A stretch of DNA of 64,000 nucleotides from an uncultured Eubacteriales bacterium (GCA_902786355.1 CADABZ010000005.1:1-64000); one strand, 5' to 3'; numbered from the stretch's first letter, positions 26,644-34,828 are shown. The notes: generated from the letters alone by a model not told the origin. A program made the numbers and translations.

Positions 26644-27825
26644 TCATTGCTGCTTTCCGCCTGAAGGTTTCCTGCCGTGATACTGATAGAACTGTGTCTC
26701 GATCTGCCCGTTGTAGAGTTTTCGCCTGCGGTCAGCCTTTCTGCCTGTGATCTTTTCGATCTCTTTCTCCAGATCCTTGTCGGATGTTATCAGGAAGAAG
26801 GACCACGTCGGATATTCCATGATCAGGCGGGCAAAATGCCTGTAGATCTTCCGGTTCTCTTCAGTCTCACCGATCCTTACGCCGTACGGGAGATTGGATA
26901 TCACAACGCCGTATTCCCCGGCAGATACTCCTTTTGGTATGCCCGCTCCCGGTTCCCATTTTGTCATATCCATGCACACAAGGTCCAGATCATCGGTCAC
27001 ACCGGCCTCATCTGCATTGTCTCTGGCGTAGCTGACAGCTTTTCTGTCTATATCCATGCCGGTAATGCTCAGTTCAGAATCGAAATCAGCAGCCTCGAAG
27101 GCTTTTTTCTTTTCTTCCTTCCAGATGCTTTCATCGATCATATCCCACTTCATCGAGGCAAAATCACGTGAAAGACCCGGCGCTATATTTCGCGCTGCCA
27201 TAGCTGCTTCTATCGGGATAGTGCCTGAGCCGCAGCATGTATCTACGAGGACTCTGTCTTTACGGTAAAAGCTCAGCTGAACAAGCGCAGCCGCAAGAGT
27301 TTCCTTGATCGGTGCTTTCACATCAGACACTCTGTAGCCACGCTTATGCAGGCCCGGACCGCTCGTATCCATCATCAGCAGGAATACATTCTTGTGTGCG
27401 ATGAATCTTATCCTGTACTCTGCCCCGGTCTCAGGAAGGACATCGAGGCAGTAGAAATCCGACAGTCTGGATACGACTGCCTTTTTGATGATGCTCTGAC
27501 ACGCAGGCACGCTGTGGAGGACAGCTTTCACCGAACCTCCTACGACCGGAAAGCTTCCGTTCTGCGGTATGATATCTTCCCACGGCAGGGCTTTTACCTG
27601 CTGGAAGAGTTCTTCAAAGGTCTCTGCTCTGAACTCTCCCATTCGAAGATATACTCTGTCAGCGGTCCTGAGCCAGAGGTTGGATCTCACGATCGCTCTC
27701 TCATCACCCGTATATGTGACTCTGCCGTCCTCCGTCCTGATGACCTTATATCCCAGAGCTTCTATCTCCCGTCTGACTACGGCCTCAAGTCCGAATGCGG
27801 ATGTTGCTACAATTTCAAGTTTCAT
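26644..27825 (-). CDS. THUMP-domain class I SAM-dependent RNA methyltransferase
   Basis: RNA N-methyltransferase resembling the N-terminal (RlmL) half of E. coli RlmKL, i.e. 23S rRNA m2G methylation, or Bacillus YpsC. Residues 1-160 include the ferredoxin-like and THUMP RNA-binding part. The Rossmann domain has the SAM-binding VDTCCGSGTIPIEAA and the catalytic SNLPYGVR (NPPY-like). 393 aa, usual for the family. It starts 4 bp past the nrdG stop and is probably cotranscribed with nrdG. Confidence 0.9.
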   Translation of the reverse strand: MKLEIVATSAFGLEAVVRREIEALGYKVIRTEDGRVTYTGDERAIVRSNLWLRTADRVYLRMGEFRAETFEELFQQVKALPWEDIIPQNGSFPVVGGSVKAVLHSVPACQSIIKKAVVSRLSDFYCLDVLPETGAEYRIRFIAHKNVFLLMMDTSGPGLHKRGYRVSDVKAPIKETLAAALVQLSFYRKDRVLVDTCCGSGTIPIEAAMAARNIAPGLSRDFASMKWDMIDESIWKEEKKKAFEAADFDSELSITGMDIDRKAVSYARDNADEAGVTDDLDLVCMDMTKWEPGAGIPKGVSAGEYGVVISNLPYGVRIGETEENRKIYRHFARLIMEYPTWSFFLITSDKDLEKEIEKITGRKADRRRKLYNGQIETQFYQYHGRKPSGGKQQ

Positions 27826-27829
27826 GCTG

Positions 27830-28369
27830 CTATATAATCACTTCAACATCGAAGTCCGATCTGTAGAGCGTGACTTCTCCCGATTCGCGCGTCTTCTTCA
27901 TATCGATGACTCTCTGATTCTCTGAGCCTCTGTATACAAGCGTCAGATTGCGGAGAGATTCCACATATCTGCCGTCTACAAGTATGTCGAGCATATCGAG
28001 GAGCTCATCAGTACTGCTGTCATGCCTTGCCTTCAGCTCTTCAAGTGTATAACCGGAATAGCTCATCAGTGACAGTCCTGCATCCCTGATCATATGCCCG
28101 AGATCGACAAGGGCATCTGTCTGCTCAAACGGCTCTCCGCCCGAGAAAGTGACCCCCTTCAGATGAGGATTCTTCATTATATCCGCAAATATCTCGGTTA
28201 CTGTCATGCCTGTCCCGCCATTGAAATCGTGGGACTCAGGATTATGACAGCCCGGGCATCTGTGCGGACATCCCTGGACGAAAAGTACATATCTGAAGCC
28301 CGGTCCGTCTACGATGGACTCACGCTCGATACCACATACATTTATTATCTTATCAGCTGCTTTGTTCAC
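27830..28369 (-). CDS. nrdG: Anaerobic ribonucleotide reductase activating protein
   Basis: Radical-SAM enzyme that abstracts a hydrogen from the glycyl residue of class III ribonucleotide reductase. The [4Fe-4S] motif is C34-x3-C38-x2-C41, followed by HNPES as in NrdG. The SAM-contacting VTFSGGEPF is present. 179 aa, normal length. It lies downstream of the nrdD genes, separated by a hairpin terminator, so its expression may be partly independent. Its physical target here is probably the 53-aa glycyl-radical protein at 28512-28673. Confidence 0.94.
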   Translation of the reverse strand: MNKAADKIINVCGIERESIVDGPGFRYVLFVQGCPHRCPGCHNPESHDFNGGTGMTVTEIFADIMKNPHLKGVTFSGGEPFEQTDALVDLGHMIRDAGLSLMSYSGYTLEELKARHDSSTDELLDMLDILVDGRYVESLRNLTLVYRGSENQRVIDMKKTRESGEVTLYRSDFDVEVII

Positions 28370-28401
28370 TTTGATCTCCGTTTTTCAAATCTGAAATAAT
28401 A

Positions 28402-28441
28402 CATGAAAAACAGGTTGTACTATTATGATACAGCCTGTTTT
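28402..28441 (-). terminator. Terminator between the glycyl-radical gene and nrdG
   Basis: A 13-bp stem, AAAACAGGTTGTA (28407-28419) with TACAGCCTGTTTT (28429-28441), has one T-G pair and continues on the minus strand into TTTTTCATG. It follows the 53-codon gene and precedes nrdG. It can end most transcripts or attenuate nrdG. Confidence 0.75.
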
Positions 28442-28511
28442 CGTGTTATTCTGGCCGGCTCTCCCGGAAAAATCCGTTAACCTGTCTCTGATGAGACGCC
28501 AGTCATCAGTA

Positions 28512-28673
28512 TTAGTTGAGTCCGTGCTTTACTCTGTCTTCGACCTCGGCTCTCTTGCCGTTGTTGAATCTGTCAAGTGTTCCTACCAGGTATCCTGTGA
28601 TCCTCCTGATCCTCTCGAATCCTACGCCTTCTCCTACCTGTCCGTTAACGTTCTTTACAACCTTATTATTCAT
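28512..28673 (-). CDS. Free-standing glycyl-radical domain of anaerobic ribonucleotide reductase
   Basis: A 53-aa protein, not previously listed because of its size. ATG 28673 has GGAGG 7 nt upstream, and translation ends at TAA 28512-28514. From residue 19 it reads FERIRRITGYL and then LDRFNNGKRAEVEDRVKH. This matches the extreme C-terminus of canonical NrdD (pattern RR-x-CGYLG, FNxGKxxE, RVKH). The expected radical glycine is G27. The large NrdD subunit upstream stops before this segment. The two genes are separated by 134 bp holding a promoter and an NrdR-like site. I infer a split class III reductase: this peptide should carry the radical and dock on NrdD, as YfiD does for pyruvate formate-lyase. 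Confidence 0.85.
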   Translation of the reverse strand: MNNKVVKNVNGQVGEGVGFERIRRITGYLVGTLDRFNNGKRAEVEDRVKHGLN

Positions 28674-28735
28674 CTCGGTACCTCCATATCGCTAACAATT
28701 ATTATACTTGCTGCGTCTTTTCCTGTGAAGCCGGA

Positions 28736-28788
28736 TCTGTATATATTGTTGTATCTTTTTCAGACAAGATACACTATATAGTATCCGG
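28736..28788 (-). promoter_or_regulatory. Promoter and NrdR-like site of the glycyl-radical gene
   Basis: On the minus strand TTGTCT is followed after 16 bp by TATATA (both within about 28740-28767), 65 bp or more before the ATG. Just upstream of the -35 lies ACTATATAGTGT (28772-28783 region), sharing 12 of 16 positions with the NrdR box ACACWATATMTWGTGT. The gene therefore can be expressed separately from nrdD under the same regulator. Confidence 0.5.
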
Positions 28789-28807
28789 CTGCGATCATCT
28801 TCCTGAA

Positions 28808-31084
28808 TTAGTGCGTGCAGTCACATGGGACCGGTACACTTGGATATCTCATTCTCAGCTCGTTGAGTCTCTCGATAGTGATCGGCTCTCCTTCACGTCT
28901 GCCGCATCTCGGGCATACATCATCGATAACTCCCGTATATCCGCATACAGGGTCTCTGTCGACCGGATGGTTGACTGAGCCATAGCCAACGCCTGCTTCC
29001 TTCATGTATCTGATGATCGACTCAAATGCTTCAGGATTCTTGGCTGTGTCGCCGTCAAGCTCTACATAACTGATATGACCGGCATTGGTCAGTTCATGAT
29101 AAGGTGCTTCGATAGCGATCTTCTCGAATGCTCCGATCGGATAGTATACAGGAACATGGAATGAGTTAGTGTAGTATGCTCTGTCTGTAATACCCTCGAG
29201 CTTTCCGTATTTCTCTCTGTCTATCTTGACGAATCTTCCCGAAAGTCCTTCTGCAGGTGTTGCGAGGAGAGTGAAATTGAGGCCTGTCTCCACGCTCTTC
29301 CTGTCACAGAAATCTCTCATGTGCTTAATGATCTCAAAGGCTTTCTTCCTGGATTCTTCGTCCTCTGCATGATGCTTGCCTGTGAGTGCCTTCATGGTCT
29401 CTGCAAGTCCGATGAATCCGATCGAAAGTGTACCGTTCTTGAGGATCTCTGCAACACTGTCGTCTGGTCCGATGTTGTCAGAATCGATCCATATACCCTG
29501 GCCCATGAGGAACGGATAGTTGCGTCCCTTCTTGCTGCACTGGATGCGGAATCTGTGCAGAAGCTGACGCGCAACAAGTTCAAGCATGTTGTCGAGTTTC
29601 TTGTAGAATACATCGAAATCTCTGTTTGCTTCGATACCGAGTCTAGGCAGGTTGATCGATGTGAAAGAGAGGTTTCCTCTTCCGCATACTACAGCCTTGG
29701 TCGGGTCATAATGGTTAGCCATTACTCTTGTACGGCAGCCCATGTATGCGACCTCTGTATTATAATCACCTTCTTTGTAGAATTTCTTGTTGAAAGGTGC
29801 ATCAAGGAAGCTGAAATTAGGGAAGAGTCTCTTGGCGCTGCATCTGATCGCAAGCTTGAAGAGATCATAGTTCCTGTCTCCCTCGTTGAAGTTGATGCCT
29901 TCCTTGACCTTGAAGATCGATACCGGGAAGATCGGTGTCTCGCCGTTGCCGAGTCCGGCCTCTGTTGCCAGCAAGAAATTCTTGCTGACCATGCGTCCTT
30001 CAGGAGATGTATCTGTTCCGAAGTTGACTGAGCTGAATGGCACCTGTGCACCGGCTCTTGAGTTCATAGTGTTGAGGTTGTGGATAAGGGCTTCCATTGC
30101 CTGATAAGTCATCTTGTCAGTTCTTGCCCATGCAGCCTCGCCTGCCTGCTCATTGCAGCGGATCAGAGTCTCTCTGTCGATCCCGAAGGTATTGTCAGCA
30201 TTGTCGTACCACTTGCCGAGCTCTTCGCCGAATGTCCTTGTGTTGCTGATCGTCGGATCAGGTGCTTCTGCCTTGATCTTCTCAGCAATGCCCTTTGCGC
30301 TTGCGTATGGAACATCCAGCTTGGCAGCGATGATCTCTGTCAGTGCAGAGAAGTACTCTTTGATGTATGTTCTTGCAACTCCCGGAGCCATCGAGTAGTC
30401 AAAGTTAGGTACCGACTGTCCTCCGTGCATCTCGTTCTGGTTAGCCTGGATAGCGATGCACGCGAGTGAAGCGTAGCTCATGATCGACTGAGGCTCTCTG
30501 AGATATCCGTGACCCGTGCAGAAGCCGTCCTTGAACAGCTTGATAAGGTCGATCTGGCAGCATGTCTCGGTGAGCATGTAGAAATCCTTGTCATGGATAT
30601 GGATGTCACCGTTAATGTGAGCCTTTGCTATATCTTTTGGAAGAACATAATTATCTACGAAATACTTGGCACCTTCCGAGCCATACTTGAGCATGGTACC
30701 CATGGAAGTATCGCCGTCAATATTGGCATTCTCTCTCTTGATGTCTGCATCCTTGGAATAGGAATATGTCAGTTCATTATAGATATTCATCAGATCGGAC
30801 TCAGCCTCTCTGATCTTGGCATGCTCAGCACGATAGAGAATGTAAGCCTTAGCTGTCTTCTCGTAATCGTATCTGATAAGCATACGCTCAACTATATCCT
30901 GCACCTGTTCTACTGTGCATGTCTCTCCATCGAGCTGCTCGATGACTTTCTTGGTAAGATAAGTAAAATCGATGCTTGTCATCTTCTCGCCGTCTACTGC
31001 TTTGTTGGCAGCATATATAGCGTTGAAGATCTTGGACTCGTCGAATTGTACTTCCTTTCCGTCTCTCTTGATGATAGTATTCAT
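28808..31084 (-). CDS. nrdD: Anaerobic ribonucleoside-triphosphate reductase, large subunit lacking the glycyl tail
   Basis: Class III reductase reducing NTPs to dNTPs without oxygen. Residues 1-90 are the ATP-cone (IIKRDGKEVQFDESKIF). The barrel has HDKDFYMLTETCCQ, QNEMHGGQSVPNFD and FIGLAETMKAL. The C-terminus has a zinc-ribbon-like CGYTG...CPRCG and ends CDCTH. In canonical NrdD a glycyl-radical segment (RRxCGYLG...RVKH) follows the zinc ribbon. Here it is absent and encoded at 28512-28673. The first ribbon cysteine also appears to be Asp (DRDPVCG). I start at ATG 31084 (758 aa), preceded by GGAAG. The K/R-rich frame extension to 31156 is unlikely. Two NrdR-like boxes lie upstream. Confidence 0.93.
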   Translation of the reverse strand: MNTIIKRDGKEVQFDESKIFNAIYAANKAVDGEKMTSIDFTYLTKKVIEQLDGETCTVEQVQDIVERMLIRYDYEKTAKAYILYRAEHAKIREAESDLMNIYNELTYSYSKDADIKRENANIDGDTSMGTMLKYGSEGAKYFVDNYVLPKDIAKAHINGDIHIHDKDFYMLTETCCQIDLIKLFKDGFCTGHGYLREPQSIMSYASLACIAIQANQNEMHGGQSVPNFDYSMAPGVARTYIKEYFSALTEIIAAKLDVPYASAKGIAEKIKAEAPDPTISNTRTFGEELGKWYDNADNTFGIDRETLIRCNEQAGEAAWARTDKMTYQAMEALIHNLNTMNSRAGAQVPFSSVNFGTDTSPEGRMVSKNFLLATEAGLGNGETPIFPVSIFKVKEGINFNEGDRNYDLFKLAIRCSAKRLFPNFSFLDAPFNKKFYKEGDYNTEVAYMGCRTRVMANHYDPTKAVVCGRGNLSFTSINLPRLGIEANRDFDVFYKKLDNMLELVARQLLHRFRIQCSKKGRNYPFLMGQGIWIDSDNIGPDDSVAEILKNGTLSIGFIGLAETMKALTGKHHAEDEESRKKAFEIIKHMRDFCDRKSVETGLNFTLLATPAEGLSGRFVKIDREKYGKLEGITDRAYYTNSFHVPVYYPIGAFEKIAIEAPYHELTNAGHISYVELDGDTAKNPEAFESIIRYMKEAGVGYGSVNHPVDRDPVCGYTGVIDDVCPRCGRREGEPITIERLNELRMRYPSVPVPCDCTH

Positions 31085-31152
31085 GGCTCTGTTCTTCCTT
31101 TTTTTCTGTTCTTTTCTTTTCTTGTTCTCTTTTATTTTGACGCATTCTTCGA

Positions 31153-31242
31153 ACACTACATATTGTAGTCAGCGTCGCAAGCCGTGTCAATATGTTGTTA
31201 CAAATTTTAAGATTTTTCTTTTTTGACCACAATATATAGTGT
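31153..31242 (-). promoter_or_regulatory. NrdR-box region upstream of nrdD
   Basis: The sequence at 31227-31242 matches the NrdR box ACACWATATMTWGTGT at 15 of 16 positions. A second site at 31153-31168 matches 13 of 16 and contains the perfect palindrome ACTACA-TAT-TGTAGT. The sites start 74 bp apart, in the AT-rich leader of nrdD. NrdR is the standard ATP/dATP-sensing repressor of ribonucleotide reductase genes. No nrdR gene is in the window. Confidence 0.7.
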
Positions 31243-31367
31243 CTGCCCGACGCTGTCCGGAGGTCATAAAATGGTTTACAGATAACCAGTATGCGAAAAG
31301 AAATCACCCTTTTCAAGCCTTTCAGCTATCTGAGGGTGATGCCTGGCAGTTATGAGCGATGCTGGCT

Positions 31368-32282
31368 CTAGTAGACCTTTTTCCCCAGTGCCAGCTGGAT
31401 CAGTTCTGATGCGAGGATACCTGTCTTGTTTCTCTCATCAAGTATAGGATTGACCTCTACGAGATCCATACTGATGAGCTTTCCCGAGTCGGCGATCATC
31501 TCTACTGCAAGGAAAGCTTCTCTTGCCGTTATGCCGTTAGGTACCGGCGTACCTGTGCCCGGTGCATACTCAGGGGTGATGGCGTCGACGTCAAAACTCA
31601 GATGTATGCCCACAGTCCCTTCGCCTGCTATTCTGATCGCTTCTTCCATGACATCATGCATACCGCGTGTGTCGATCTCGTTCATGGTGAACACATGCAT
31701 GCCGGCTTTCTTCATGCGCTCGGCTTCTGCTCTGTCGAAATCATGTCCGCCGACCTGAACGCAGTGAGCTGTCGGAACATAATGAGGTTCCTGTCCGAAA
31801 TCTACCATGCTGGACGGGCCCCATCCGCAGACCGCTGAGTACGGCATACCGTGCATATTCCCGCTTACGGTAGACTTGTCGTCATTCCAGTCACCGTGTG
31901 CATCTATCCATATGATGCCGATCTCGCCCTGCTTCTCGTAATGCTTTGCTACAGCCGATACGCTTCCTGCTGCTATGCTGTGGTCCCCACCGAGCACAAG
32001 CGGGAAATGCCCTTCGCTGAGGGTCTCTGACACGGCTTCATAGAGCTGCCGGTTCGTAGCGTTGACCTGCTCGAAGCGTATCATATTGCGAAGGCTCATG
32101 CCGTCATCCGGCGGTATTATGTCACCCTTGTCTCTTACAGCATATCCAAGCTGCTTAAGGGACGGTCTCAGTCCTGCATATCTGATCGAAAGCGGTCCCA
32201 TCGCTACGCCCTTCTGTGCCGCACCGAAATCTATCTGTACACCGATTATATCTATATCTGCTGTCTTGTTCAGTTCACTCAT
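31368..32282 (-). CDS. rocF: Arginase (ureohydrolase family)
   Basis: Manganese enzyme hydrolysing arginine to ornithine and urea. Metal-binding motifs GGDHS, IDAHGDWN and SFDVDAITP are intact, and SGNMHGMP and GTGTPVPNG match bacterial arginases better than agmatinases. I start at ATG 32282 (MSELNKT) with GGAG about 9 nt upstream, giving 304 aa, against about 300 for RocF. The gene is alone and is driven by one of two near-identical promoters (32333-32372). Agmatinase or formiminoglutamase activity cannot be fully excluded from sequence. Confidence 0.85.
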   Translation of the reverse strand: MSELNKTADIDIIGVQIDFGAAQKGVAMGPLSIRYAGLRPSLKQLGYAVRDKGDIIPPDDGMSLRNMIRFEQVNATNRQLYEAVSETLSEGHFPLVLGGDHSIAAGSVSAVAKHYEKQGEIGIIWIDAHGDWNDDKSTVSGNMHGMPYSAVCGWGPSSMVDFGQEPHYVPTAHCVQVGGHDFDRAEAERMKKAGMHVFTMNEIDTRGMHDVMEEAIRIAGEGTVGIHLSFDVDAITPEYAPGTGTPVPNGITAREAFLAVEMIADSGKLISMDLVEVNPILDERNKTGILASELIQLALGKKVY

Positions 32283-32332
32283 TATCAAAACTCCGTTACG
32301 CATTGTTTCCGGTATTTTTCTTCCGGCCTACT

Positions 32333-32372
32333 GGAAATGATACTCATAATTATCCGGCATTACAAGTGGCAG
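32333..32372 (-). promoter_or_regulatory. Promoter/operator copy 1, upstream of arginase
   Basis: Minus-strand -35 TTGTAA (32360-32365) and -10 TATCAT (32337-32342) with a 17-bp spacer, about 55 bp before the arginase ATG. The -10 and spacer overlap ATGATACTCAT, which is 14 of 19 identical to the Fur box GATAATGATAATCATTATC. About 35 of 40 bp are repeated at 33842-33880. Confidence 0.6.
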
Positions 32373-32548
32373 ATGTCTGCCATACTGCTTCATGATCAGG
32401 CAGATAATCATGCTCTTCCGGCAGGTGTAATCTTACCGGGGAATTATTTATCAATTAACGAATGTTATTTGTTATTGTAATAGGTCGATTATGGTATAAT
32501 TAGTAAAATATTCGGACAGTTCGCTTTTGAATATACAGGAGGGTTATT

Positions 32549-32917
32549 ATGGGAAAATATGTAGTCAAAAAGACCAAGACCGGAATAAAATTCGATCTCA
32601 AAGCATCAAATGGTGAAGTGATCGCCTGTTCAGAAGTATATGCATCCAAAGCAGCATGCATGAACGGGATCAGAAGTGTGATGACAAATGCGCCGATAGC
32701 TTCAGTTGAAGATCAGTCCGCTGAAAGCTATGAAGTCTGCAAAAATCCTAAATTCGAGGTCTATCTGGATAAGGCCGGTGAATATCGTTTCCGTCTCAAA
32801 GCCAGGAACGGACAGATCATCGCAACAGGTGAAGGCTACAAGGCCAGAAAGAGCTGCATGAACGGTATCGAGAGCATCAGAAAGAACGCTGCTTCTGAGA
32901 TCACTTACGAAGATTAG
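32549..32917 (+). CDS. DUF1508 (YegP-like) protein with two repeats
   Basis: Two tandem DUF1508 units, residues about 8-50 and 68-112, each with F-x-L-K-A-xNG-x-I-x-AxxE/G-Y-x-x-K/R-x-x-CMNGI. This small cytoplasmic family has no established function. Each repeat keeps one Cys (SKAACMNGI, RKSCMNGI), an unusually constant feature. 122 aa is typical for the double form. A good ribosome site (AGGAGGG) precedes the ATG. Convergent with the DUF5131 gene, 10 bp apart. Confidence 0.88.
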   Translation: MGKYVVKKTKTGIKFDLKASNGEVIACSEVYASKAACMNGIRSVMTNAPIASVEDQSAESYEVCKNPKFEVYLDKAGEYRFRLKARNGQIIATGEGYKARKSCMNGIESIRKNAASEITYED

Positions 32918-32927
32918 ACCTGAAGCC

Positions 32928-33803
32928 TCATCTGTTTTCACATTTTCCGCAGTCACTGCATCCATTGCAGATCAGTCTCATTGCGCATTCACGGCACTGC
33001 CCGCGGTAGTGTTTAACGTACAGCTGCTCTTCAGGAACGGGGAGACCCCATGTATCCGTCAGTTCAAATTCTACAGGCCTGCCCTGATAGTTCATGCCGG
33101 ATCTGAATGCCTGAACGGTCTGGAGCCTCTTGCCCCGGAGTTCATATTTCTTCCCGTTCTTGATGAATACTGTTCCTGTCTCCATGAAACAGAATGTTAT
33201 ATCCCTTTCCTCGCATTCTTCTCTCAGCGATTTTACCCAGTCAAAGCAGCAGGGACGCCTCCCTCCGTAATTCTCACCCCCGCACACGACCTGTTCTATC
33301 TGCCCGCTGTCAAGGTATTTACCAAGCTTTACGGGCCCGATCACAGGAGCGACATATACGCCTTTGTGTCTGAACGGCAGCTCAAGAAGCAACGGCATCC
33401 TTTCATCTGTCCGCTTCTGGTTCTCGCATGTAACGTTAAGGATTATATTAGGCCATCCGCTGCCCCAGTCTGAAGGAAGGCAGTCTGCGATCCTCTGCGG
33501 TCTCTTTGTCACAAGGATGAATATCACATCGCTTCTCATCCGCATTATATTCCATGCTTCCGGACGCCACTCGTCCGCTTCCTCCAGGAAAAAATCCGAT
33601 GTCATGCAGACGCTGATCTTCTCTCCGCTCTGTATCTTGTATCTTCCCTTTCTGTCTCTGGACAGAGGATAAGAGAACGCGGATGTACGGTATATATCCG
33701 CGCCGTCTTTATCTCTCATATCGTCGAGATAATACATATAACAGTTCTGACAGCCCTCACTGCATCTGACGCAGCCGTGCCATGGATTCCATATATCATG
33801 CAT
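32928..33803 (-). CDS. DUF5131 / phage Gp37-Gp68-like protein with cysteine clusters
   Basis: Belongs to the DUF5131 (Gp37/Gp68) family, distantly related to radical-SAM folds. The N-terminus has WNPWHGCVRCSEGCQNCYMYY with four cysteines spaced as a possible Fe-S site. The middle has the family block SDVIFILVTKRPQRI. The last 30 residues carry an extra cluster CRECAMRLICNGCSDCGKC. 291 aa. The family is often phage-encoded, but no phage genes are near, so it may be a resident copy. Driven by promoter copy 2 (33842-33880). Function unknown. Confidence 0.8.
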   Translation of the reverse strand: MHDIWNPWHGCVRCSEGCQNCYMYYLDDMRDKDGADIYRTSAFSYPLSRDRKGRYKIQSGEKISVCMTSDFFLEEADEWRPEAWNIMRMRSDVIFILVTKRPQRIADCLPSDWGSGWPNIILNVTCENQKRTDERMPLLLELPFRHKGVYVAPVIGPVKLGKYLDSGQIEQVVCGGENYGGRRPCCFDWVKSLREECEERDITFCFMETGTVFIKNGKKYELRGKRLQTVQAFRSGMNYQGRPVEFELTDTWGLPVPEEQLYVKHYRGQCRECAMRLICNGCSDCGKCENR

Positions 33804-33841
33804 GTATGAGTGCTCTTTCTCCTCTTTTTTCCCAGTATACA

Positions 33842-33880
33842 GGAATGATACTCATAATCATCCGGCTTTACAAGTAACAG
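33842..33880 (-). promoter_or_regulatory. Promoter/operator copy 2, upstream of DUF5131 gene
   Basis: Same structure as at 32333-32372: -35 TTGTAA (33868-33873), 17-bp spacer, -10 TATCAT (33845-33850), 39 bp before the DUF5131 ATG. It overlaps a 14 of 19 match to the Fur box. The near identity of the spacer, and not only of the hexamers, points to a shared regulator binding site. Confidence 0.6.
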
Positions 33881-33926
33881 AGAGCATCAGAAAAAACAAG
33901 CCACTGCCGATTGAGGTGAAAAGAAA

Positions 33927-33954
33927 AGAGAGACAAGATTTCTCTCGTCTCTCT
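33927..33954 (-). terminator. Terminator downstream of rubrerythrin
   Basis: AGAGAGAC (33927-33934) pairs with GTCTCTCT (33947-33954). On the minus strand TTTTCTTTTC follows. It lies between the rubrerythrin stop and the DUF5131 promoter. Confidence 0.7.
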
Positions 33955-33988
33955 CAGTTGCTTGATTTAAGCGGTTAGCTTTTGATGC

Positions 33989-34031
33989 AATAAGGAATCC
34001 CCCACCTGCTGCGCAGGCGGTCCCCCTTGTT
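33989..34031. repeat. REP-like hairpin element A
   Basis: Nested inverted repeat: outer AATAAGG/CCTTGTT, inner CCACCTGC/GCAGGCGG with a 3-nt loop. It sits directly after the rubrerythrin stop. The element at 63350-63399 has the same plan (outer CATAAGG/CCTTATG, inner GCCGCC/GGCGGC). Likely a dispersed intergenic palindrome; a 3' mRNA stabiliser is the alternative. Confidence 0.45.
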
Positions 34032-34033
34032 GC

Positions 34034-34576
34034 TTAGCCGAAGTATCTCTTCAGCAGGCCGGCAAAGCCCTTGCCGTGTCTTGCTTCGTCTCTTCCGATC
34101 TCATGAACGATGTCATGGATAGCGTCGAGATTGAGTGCCTTTGCTTCTTTAGCGAGGTCAGCTCTGCCCTGTGTTGCGCCATACTCAGCATCAGCTCTGA
34201 GTTCGAGGTTCTTCTTGGTACTGTCTGTAAGAACTTCGCCGAGAAGCTCTGCGAAGTGAGCAGCGTGCTCAGCTTCTTCCCATGCAGCCTTTTCGAAGAA
34301 AGCGCCGACTTCAGGATATCCTTCACGGATAGCAACGCGAGCCATAGCGAGGTACATTCCTACCTCTGTGCACTCTCCGTTGAACATATCACGAAGACCC
34401 TGCTTGATGTTTTCAGGAGCATCGCTTGCTACGCCGAGAACATGCTCAGCAGCCCATACTTTTTCACCTTCCTGCTTCTGGAACTTCTCTGCAGGAGCAT
34501 TGCACTGCGGACATCTTTCCGGTGGTGTATCGCCTTCATGAACGTATCCACATACGCTGCAAACCCATTTTGCCAT
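34034..34576 (-). CDS. Reverse rubrerythrin
   Basis: Peroxide-scavenging non-heme diiron protein of anaerobes, reducing H2O2 to water. The order is reversed relative to classical rubrerythrin: rubredoxin domain first (CSVCGY at 6-11, CPQCN at 22-26), then a four-helix ferritin-like domain with paired ExxH motifs (EEAEH, DEARH). 180 aa, matching reverse rubrerythrins of Clostridia. It is monocistronic, with its own terminator. Control by PerR is usual for the family, but I see no convincing PerR box. Confidence 0.93.
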   Translation of the reverse strand: MAKWVCSVCGYVHEGDTPPERCPQCNAPAEKFQKQEGEKVWAAEHVLGVASDAPENIKQGLRDMFNGECTEVGMYLAMARVAIREGYPEVGAFFEKAAWEEAEHAAHFAELLGEVLTDSTKKNLELRADAEYGATQGRADLAKEAKALNLDAIHDIVHEIGRDEARHGKGFAGLLKRYFG

Positions 34577-34828
34577 AATAATCTCTCCTCTCTTATCTGA
34601 AAATTTATCGGAAAGTGATCAACTCAGCTTTTGATTCCGATATAACTGTACATTCGCAGTTTAACACAGCTTCTTATGTTCTTTCAAGAGTACATATGTT
34701 TTTCCGAAGAACATGCGAAAATTTGTTTTGTATCGTTCTGTATGAATTTCTTTATGAACGACCTTTGCCTTGCTAATGACATTGTGATTGTGTTATGGTT
34801 CTAATGGGGAATTAAAAGGGGAAATGAT

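Noticed and set aside
28425..28781. 118-aa plus-strand ORF opposite the glycyl-radical gene
   Set aside because: No ribosome site and no family match. The minus strand here encodes a recognisable NrdD C-terminal segment with a good ribosome site.
28808..28960. CGYTG in the large NrdD subunit as the glycyl-radical site
   Set aside because: It sits before CPRCG and matches the first zinc knuckle (CGFTGEF-like), not the RRxCGYL tail, and no RVKH-type sequence follows.
32928..33803. Prophage remnant suggested by the Gp37/Gp68-type gene
   Set aside because: No integrase, structural or replication phage gene and no attachment repeat; the family is also chromosomal.
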